This document shows, one piece after another, positions 57,111 through 64,000 of a stretch of 64,000 nt of DNA. Every line of letters starts with the position of its first letter. Position 1 is the first letter of the stretch. A model generated the notes under the pieces. It saw only the letters and a program-made list of their open reading frames with translations, did no database searches and was not told where the DNA came from. Made by a program: the position numbers and the translations under genes. The DNA lies in NCBI GenBank assembly GCA_009760855.2, contig WPIO01000104.1, forward strand, positions 633,501-697,500. The letters run 5' to 3'. This DNA is from Cristatella mucedo. Taxonomy: Eukaryota > Bryozoa > Phylactolaemata > Cristatellidae.

Positions 57111-60100
57111 ATTTCATGCAGACGCGGCTGCACCCGGCTCAGCGACGTGGTCGATCGACCGGGATCGATGGCAAAATCGATGGCATCGGGTGCAGATTTG
57201 GTGACAACCGGTTAACGGCCGGTGCTGCTGCTGCGTGAGAAGTCAGCGCTGGGCACACCTCGCGAGAGCACGCACGGCCACCCCAGGGCTTCAGGCCGCC
57301 GCCTCGATTTCCCTAGAGCCTGCTCCAAGATAAAGCAGGTCGGTTGGTCTCGGGTCGGGTCATTCGGATCATGTGACCGGCATTGGGAACTTGGCCATCG
57401 TAATGCCCGAGTACAATTTCCTGGATCGGCCAGGGAGAAACGAGGCGAGTCGCAGTGCTAGGCGCACGGCGACTCATATGAACTAAATCTCGATGCACTT
57501 TGCTGGAGAGCAGCCTTCGAAGCCTTCAGTGCCACCCTGGTTTGGCCCAGGGGTTAGGTGCTAGTCTTGAGTCTCCACTCAGGGCTCCCACTTTACGCCC
57601 GAGGTTCATGGGCTACAGGCCTGATGCATGCGTCTGAATAAAGCGAAGGAATAGAGCTCAAGTTCTCCTCTATGGGCTCTGTGCAAATTAAGTGCCTGTT
57701 TTTTTTAATAAATGAACACTTCACAGAGGAAGAAGTAGATGCCGATAGGGCTAGGCAAAGGTGCCGGTGTGGATTCCTTACCGATGTAATCTAGTCAGGG
57801 ATCTGACAATGTCAGTCGGAGGCTCACAGCTTTGGCACCATGGGAACCGAAGGCACGATCCCCCAAGGATTTGGGATTGGTTAAAGGAGCAACTGAATGA
57901 CGTCCTCAGTCAGACGAGTGGGCGTGTCTGCTGAGCGGTAAGCCTGAGGCTTGAATGATTTCAGACTGCTCAGCCAGAGCAAGAGAACTGTGGAGGTAGC
58001 TAAAAGAGAGAGGCATGTGCTTTGTTGGAGTACGGCTAGCCCTAGCAAACACGCTCAATGGACAATTTACACGGAATGCTTTGGACAATTACACCCTTTC
58101 CCTTGGGTGGTGAACAAGTTTAATCCAGGATGGATCAAGTGCCGTGCGTCTTCAGTAAGATCTGCACTGCCTTGTGTTGTTAAGTGACATCTGGCACCAG
58201 GAGCTATTTAAATGTTTCGGGCATAGCTTCTGAAATGTAGTCCTTGCCACCAGCACAGCAAACGTAATGGATGCTAGTTCTTGTAGATGCCTAACGAATT
58301 TGCCACCCGAATGAAAAGCAGCAACATATTTGTTCAAGGTTTTAAGTTCTGCCACGATGTCTTGCCAGAACTGGCATGCAATTACCCTCTTATTTTTCAG
58401 GCTTTTGAAGTTTCTGGTAAATGCTTGCAACTTGTCTGTTCAAATGCTACCATTTAGTCGTTGCTTAAGGACGAAGGGTTGCCTGCTTTGTCGCTGGCCA
58501 CTCAGTTTCTTGCATGGGAGCTATTCTGCCCGAACTACTGACGTTCAAGGTCTATTAAGCTGGATTTCTGCTATTTCTGCGCCCCGGGTGCTTGCCTGCA
58601 TTTCGATATCTTACTGGCACGGTGACAGGAGGAGCCGATTTAACCGATTTATTGCGACTGCATTGCCAACACATCCAGCTACATATATCCTACCAGTTCT
58701 ACAATATTGATAAGCATTGTACGAATGAGGGTCATCTACAACCCTGCTCACGGTCAGTCACTGACTTGGCAGCACGTCAGTCGACGACTGTCTGTGACTC
58801 AACGAAGCCATGAAGACCAAGCAGTGTTAAGCCGGCCTTTACGGTGGCCAACTGCAAAGCCAATAACTAGCGTTCAGCAAGCGAAGGGATTCATCTCACG
58901 TAGCAGAGCAAAAGTGACGTCACTGGAGGAGCTAGCTAGCTAGCAGCATGGACAAAGCACCAGCATGCAGGCTGGAACAGAAGGGAAGGGTGGGGGCAGA
59001 GATAAGATATCGTCGGTGCCGGCGAACTGTTCAGGCGAGCTGCCCCAATCAAAAGTACCACCTAGCAAAAGGTGTCGCTAAAATTGACTGGCCATTTATT
59101 TTACGGCTTGGTGCAGCTGGTAACAAGCTGTGCTCACAATAAGGCTTGGAACAGCCACTCGATTGCTGCCATTTCCTACGTTAACCCGCTACAGCTTCGT
59201 CATTTGCCCATAAAGCCGGATCAAATCGGCAGGTAACAATAATGATAATAATAATAGTAGACTTGCACGTTTAGAGCTGCTGCCACGGCTGAACGTGAGG
59301 ATGCAGTAGCTATCTGCAGATGCATCTGCTATGGGGAGGTGCTTCGGTGCCGAAGGATGGGGGGGGGGAAGGCCCTCGACCCACTGCGGCTCCCAGCCAT
59401 ATGCCTAGTATTGCCAAAAACACAACCTTCTGGGACGCCTGCTTTGGCCCACAAGCAGCCGAGCAACCGTGGACACGCAACATTCTGATGGATGGAACCT
59501 TTTCGGATGCACGCAGGAAGCAGCATGGCGGCAAAGCGCCTGTAGTGGCACGCTCAAGGCAGTCAAAAAGTCAAATGCCACCATGTATACAGTACGTATA
59601 TTCCTATGTCATGTACAAGAGTTCACACTGCAGTATACATATAATGGTGTGCAAAGACAGGTCACTACGTACATGACTAAACGACGCTCACAAATGCACT
59701 AGTCTCTGCCGTCTGCAGGCAGCTCAAAGAAGCCAGCCAGAGTGCTGCTTTCACTTTCTGAGCCAGCGCTCAGGTCAGGTGACCGACGGCAACAGGCAGG
59801 CAGGCGGGCAGGCAGCAGCTACGTGCACACGGTCGATCGCCCCCGACCCCCCCTGCCCGGCTCACGATGGTGGCCTGATGGGGGCCTACCGTATGGGCCG
59901 GCTTCACGCGCGGCTGCGACGTAATGACAAGCAGACCCGAGCAGCTAGGGCAACAAAGATGCCCACCACCACCACCGTAGGTGCACAGCAAGCCGAGCTC
60001 GCCAAAAGGAAAAGCCGGGGAGGGGGCAGCAACAGCGGTGACTGTGGAGGGGGCCCACGGGAAGTGTGCGACCGCATGCAGCAGCAGCCACGGCACAAAT

Positions 60101-60268
60101 ACACACACACACACACTCGGGAAGTGTGCATGGCGCGCGAAAGTAGAGTTCAGTTGGGAGCGGCTGCTGTCAGATAAACGAGATAGTGAGAGAAGAATGA
60201 GAGCGAGAGAAGGAGACGTAGTGGGAGAGATATAACGCCACAGACAAAAGAGATTGATGCCATGAAAG
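57110..60268. other. intergenic stretch downstream of 14-3-3
   Basis: No recognised gene. A weak tRNA-head-like element lies at 57538-57700 (GGCCCAGGGGTTAGGTGC, GAGGTTCATGG). An AATAAA on the minus strand at 59095-59100 could end a roughly 1.5-kb 14-3-3 3' UTR. The stretch 59760-60130 is GC-rich. Confidence 0.5.
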
Positions 60269-60278
60269 GAGAGAGGGA

Positions 60279-60355
<77 letters not shown>
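60269..60355. repeat. (GA)n microsatellite
   Basis: GA array with two GGGA interruptions at the left end, in the 3' flank of the 14-3-3 gene. Confidence 0.96.
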
Positions 60356-60356
<1 letters not shown>

Positions 60357-60643
60357 CATTAGCACTGGCACTAGCCAGGACTCCTGCAGCGCCATCTGCC
60401 GGCAGACAGAGAAAGAGCAGAGCATGATATTCACGTAGTACATCATCGCGAGTGGCAAAAGAGCTACGCTAGGCATATGCACTCGCGCACGGGCAAGCAT
60501 TCAATCGCGAGCTCGTCGCGCCCGTGCGCGTTCGGTACACATCGGCGGCAGCGCAGGCCTTTTTCTGCTCGCCAATACGCCGGCCGGCCGGCCGCCTGTC
60601 AGCGGTGAAAGGAGCTGCGAGCTGAGGCCTCTCGTCTTGGCTT

Positions 60644-60690
60644 TTATGACTTTTCAACGTCTTCGACGTCCTGCACGTCGTTCTTGTCGC
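60644..60690 (-). CDS. YWHAE: 14-3-3 exon 5 (acidic C-terminus and stop)
   Basis: After a 138-nt intron: [14 protein letters not shown] and TAA (60644-60646). Reading through the intron would give a Pro/Ala-rich insert that no 14-3-3 has, so splicing is preferred. Confidence 0.9.
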
Positions 60691-62144
60691 CTGCGAGAGA
60701 CGAGGCAAAACAGGGCGAGGCGGTGAGCCTGCGTAGTTCGATCGAACGGCGGCTGCGGTGGCTTCCGGCGCAGAGCGCTGCCTTGGCAGCGCAGGCAGGC
60801 AGGGGTAGAGAGGGCGGCGCAGGCTCACTCTGCAGGTCGGACGTCCAGAGAGTCAGGTTGTCCCGCAGAAGCTGCATGATGAGTGTCGAGTCCTTGTAGC
60901 TCTCCTCGCTCAGCGTGTCTAGCTCGGCGATAGCGTCGTCGAACGCCATCTTGGCCAGCTCGCAGGCGCGGTCGGGCGCGTTGAGGATCTCGTAGTAAAA
61001 GACGGAGAAGTTGAGCGCCAGGCCGAGACGGATCGGGTGCGTCGGTGGCAGCTCTGTCATGGCGATGTCACTGGCGCCCTTGTAGGCCAGCAGGCTGTTC
61101 TCGGCCGACTCCTTTCGGTGGCTGCCCACTTGAAACTCGGCCAAGTAGCGATAGTAGTCACCTTTCCTACAAACCGGAAGCAGCACACTGATGTGGAAGG
61201 AGGCCACTGCAAACAGGAAGCGCTTTGCCCGCAGCGGCTAGCTGCTGGCGGTTACAGTAACAGCCGCCAAGCGGTTGCAGCAGAGCCGTGAGGGCTGCAC
61301 AGGTGCTGCCAAGTACTACTTGGCAGCAGGCTTACATTTTGAAGTAGAACACCTTGGCCTCACCCTTGGACGAAGCCTCGGGGCCGGCGGCCGCATTCGC
61401 CACACGGATCAGGTTCCGGTCAAGAAAATCGATTATATCGTTGCATATCTTCGTCTGCTCCTCCTCCACCTGCCCGACGTAGGAAAGCTGCTGCCAAACA
61501 GTTGCATTAGCGCTGGCATCATGGCAAAGGCCCGACTGCAGAAGTTGGGCTAGTGACACGGGCTCGGACAGTCACGGACAGCCCAGCTAGCGGAGGCAGT
61601 GAGCGCTTCTCTGCTCCGGACTGGGCTCAGTAGCAGATGAAAGGTCACACCAGCCCAGCCAGCTAGCAAAAAAAAGAGGGCGGAAGAGGGTGAGAGCAGC
61701 TGCCCAAGGCCATCTAGCTCGCAAAATGGAAGCAATGCGAGAACCGGAAGCACCTCATGAACAAAAGTAGCTGGGATTGAAAGCAAGGAGCAGCTGAGCC
61801 ATCGCAGCATTGGTCGCACCATTCCTCAGCTGGTGAGCACTTCGGCAGCAGCAGCAGCTTGGCTCACTCTGGGAGAAGCTGAGTGCACCGATCACAGGTG
61901 GCGCGGCATGCAAGGCTGACGCTGACGAGCGGCTGACGCACCTTCTCACGGTACTGCTTGATCTGCTCCAGCTTGGGCCCATCGGTGCCCTTCGCCTCCT
62001 CCTTTTGCTCGATGCTGCTGATGATGCGCCACGAGGCTCGGCGCGCGCCGATGACGTTCTTGTATGCCACGGACAGCAGGTTCCTCTCCTCGACCGTGAG
62101 ATCCGGATTGATGGCTGCCGCCTGCTTCATGTGGTCCACCATCT
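60644..62144 (-). CDS. YWHAE: 14-3-3 protein, epsilon-like, lacking first coding exon (off window)
   Basis: 14-3-3 proteins are dimeric adaptors that bind phosphoserine/threonine peptides and regulate signalling proteins in the cytosol. Four exons join in frame to 239 residues plus stop: [19 protein letters not shown] (basic groove Lys and Arg), [11 protein letters not shown] (second groove Arg-Tyr pair), [20 protein letters not shown] and FYYEIL, then [19 protein letters not shown] and [16 protein letters not shown]. The tail, [11 protein letters not shown], is acidic and resembles the epsilon end. The start exon (dimerisation helix, about 22 residues) is not present up to 64000. The loop [20 protein letters not shown] is about eight residues longer than in typical 14-3-3 proteins. 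Epsilon type is inferred from the tail and overall pattern. Confidence 0.95.
60829..61166 (-). CDS. YWHAE: 14-3-3 exon 4
   Basis: The main conserved block, from [11 protein letters not shown] to LTLWTSDLQ. Acceptor TTTGTAG, donor A|GTGAGC. Confidence 0.96.
61336..61469 (-). CDS. YWHAE: 14-3-3 exon 3
   Basis: [19 protein letters not shown], the long loop, then GEAKVFYFK. Acceptor GGGCAG, donor AT|GTAAGC. Confidence 0.94.
61942..62144 (-). CDS. YWHAE: 14-3-3 exon 2 (first in window)
   Basis: Starts after CTCGTGCAG with the last two bases of a Glu codon, so the ATG seen at 62142 is internal ([15 protein letters not shown]). Contains [19 protein letters not shown]. Donor AAG|GTGCGT. Confidence 0.95.
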
Positions 62145-64000
62145 CTGCACGAGAGGGGGAAGGGAGATTGGCACGATTGCGGGCAGCTTGCCCAGCGAGG
62201 TGGCTGCGAGCGCGTCCCATCTCTCGCGAGCAGAGCCGGCGCCCGATGGAGGACTGCCGGCGGACCGCACTCGCGTCGATCGGATCCGAGCGCGCGCTGC
62301 GGCAAGCGGAGCCAATCGACATGGGCTGCAGCAGGCGATCGGCTGGTGCTCGCCATAATAACATGCCACTCGTGAAAAGCCCACAGGAAGTCCAGTGGCA
62401 AGGCAGCCAGACGGTAATGGAACGAATGCCTCTTTTTTTGTCAGCCAAGCTCGGCTAGATTAGGGAGCTAGCTAAACTAGCCAGAGGAGGGCTCATCAAG
62501 CCTCGACAGCTCCAGCTGGAAGAGGAACCTGGGAGGAGGGAGGGTCAGCACGCGAGGTTCGAGATGCCACCTTGGAATGAGGAATGCCTGTAGCCAAGGA
62601 TATAGAGGTGCCGGCAAAGCCTGGCTGAGTCGTTAGGTTGAGCTGGGCAGGAGGGCGGACGAGTCAGTGGCAGCGAGAGGGATTACGCAGTCTTACCTAC
62701 TACCACTGTCTAGGACACCGGCCGAATCCTGGTCCGAGGGAGGGTAAGACAAGCAGGCGGCACTCACGTGACTACCGGTCCAAAGCAGGAGCTGGCAGCA
62801 GCAGCAAATCTTGAGGATAAATGCCCACGGTGGCAACGAGGAGACACGCCCAATTTTGCATAGATACCAAGCAGGTCTTTCTGCAGCATGGACCTCGAAG
62901 TCCAGCCGTGTTCAAATGCATATTATAGAGGAGAGATGGGGAGCATGCTCCCCAGTATCAGATCTGGCTTTCAGGTCGCATGTCGATTCAGTTGAAGGCT
63001 TAGCCAAGTTTCTGCCCAAGGAGCGGCCGGCTCACCCTCGTCACTGTGTAGTAGCCTTCATCCTGCAGCCTACACGAACTGCCTCTCACAAACCTACGGG
63101 TTCGCTAGTTGGTCGGCACAGTCATAGACGGCACGTCTGCAATAAGTACCGAGTGTTCTAATCCAGAATAGAATATTAGTGGATAATAGTAATCCTAATA
63201 ATAAATCCAACGAATACGCCTTATCGACAAAGGTGGCTGAGTCTGGAGAGAGATCTTGTAACAAGAGAGAACCGTGACCTCTTACAGACTGAGGAAAGTT
63301 CGTCAAGTGACGATTGCGAAACCAGCAGCACACTTTCCGATTCGAATTTAAAATTCCAATTCACAGCACAAATCACAATACACGGCTCAGACAAACAAAT
63401 AAGTGCTGCTGCCGAGGGCACAGCACAGCACCACCCATTGCCAAGCATGTGTACAGCCAGAGCTCATGATGTAAGCACCCATGCTGTGTGGCCTCACGAC
63501 AACGTCTGACCAAGGTCGTGGACTCAGCTCTGTGGCATATGTGAAGCAATTGAATAGAGATTAAGTTCACTTCGGGTGCTATATAAATGAATGATATATA
63601 TGTATCATTAAATAAAAAAGGCTTCTCATATTTACAAAGGTTGCATGCTGACCCTGTGCATGTCACCCCTAACCATGTTATTCATTTTGTTTGTTTTTCA
63701 AGCATGATTTTACTTACCATTCAATTGCATTTCCCTTTGCAGCAAATGTAAAGCGCCTAGAGAGAGATTAAGTTCTCTGAGGGCGCTTTATCAAGTACAG
63801 TATAATTATTATTATTATTAAAGGTGGCAAGGGGCAACTGCAGGGGTTGGCAGGACCCACAATGCAGGCTAAGCTTACGTCAGCCTAAGCCAGTTATCAC
63901 ACCACTCGTCGCAGGCAGGGATGGTGCACAAGAGTCAGAGAGCCCCGGCTGCTTTGCACCTTTGCTGAGTCAGCTTGGCAACGGGAGAGATGAGCAGCAG
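62145..64000. other. 14-3-3 first intron (part)
   Basis: I searched by eye for the AEQAERYDE-type first exon on the minus strand and did not find it. The only recognised feature is the LINE A end at 63635-63825. Confidence 0.6.
63635..63825 (+). mobile_element. LINE A 3' end in 14-3-3 intron
   Basis: 3' UTR (GCATGCTGACCCTGTGCATG), hairpin AAAGCGCC...GGGCGCTTT and (ATT)n tail; severely 5'-truncated. Confidence 0.88.

Noticed and set aside
60644-61207. Unspliced 187-residue reading of the 14-3-3 C-terminal part
   Set aside because: It would begin inside an intron and run through the 138-nt intron before the last exon; the spliced form gives the normal acidic tail.
61864-62448. N-terminal extension of the 14-3-3 frame upstream of 62144
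   Set aside because: The residues before EMVDHMKQ have no similarity to 14-3-3 and an acceptor sits exactly at the homology border.

Overview
The window is genomic DNA from an animal, probably an invertebrate. Its genes are split by spliceosomal introns, the proteins are clearly metazoan (INO80-complex subunit F/TFPT, eIF3c, a 14-3-3 of the epsilon type), and the space between exons is filled with non-LTR retrotransposon debris, tRNA-derived SINEs and very long dinucleotide microsatellites. I cannot name the species or phylum from the sequence alone.

Layout. All three protein-coding genes lie on the minus strand. (1) 1-17329: an INO80F/TFPT homologue with four firm coding exons (17224-17328, 11518-11588, 10787-10880, 254-365), a possible fifth at 1-27, and the 3' end off the left edge. 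(2) 17330-32262: intergenic, with LINE and SINE copies, one intact tRNA-Glu(CTC) gene (21309-21380), and a long but dead LINE (about 25190-29430) split by a 738-bp solo-LTR candidate. (3) 32263-48206: a complete eIF3c gene. Eighteen exons join in one frame to a 980-residue protein ending in a heptad-repeat tail. (4) 48207-60643: the 5' flank of eIF3c (a possible non-coding first exon near 53.5 kb) and more repeats. (5) 60644-62144 and beyond: the last four exons of an epsilon-like 14-3-3 gene, whose first coding exon lies off the right edge.

Two LINE families dominate. Family A has a CR1/L2-like reverse transcriptase, a conserved 3' hairpin and (ATT)n tails, with about 18 copies. Family B has a CR1/L2-like endonuclease plus reverse transcriptase and an ACATT-type tail, with about 8 copies. 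A tRNA-derived SINE family has at least five good copies. A second SINE at 21.64-21.78 kb carries a 3' end resembling the family A hairpin.

The three genes share no pathway beyond housekeeping: chromatin remodelling, translation initiation and phosphoprotein signalling. I see no gene cluster or new enzymatic system. The most interesting points are the repeat tail of eIF3c, the splice acceptors lying directly before the start codons of two genes, a 40-bp perfect palindrome in a TFPT intron, the solo LTR inside a LINE, and the SINE with a LINE-like tail.
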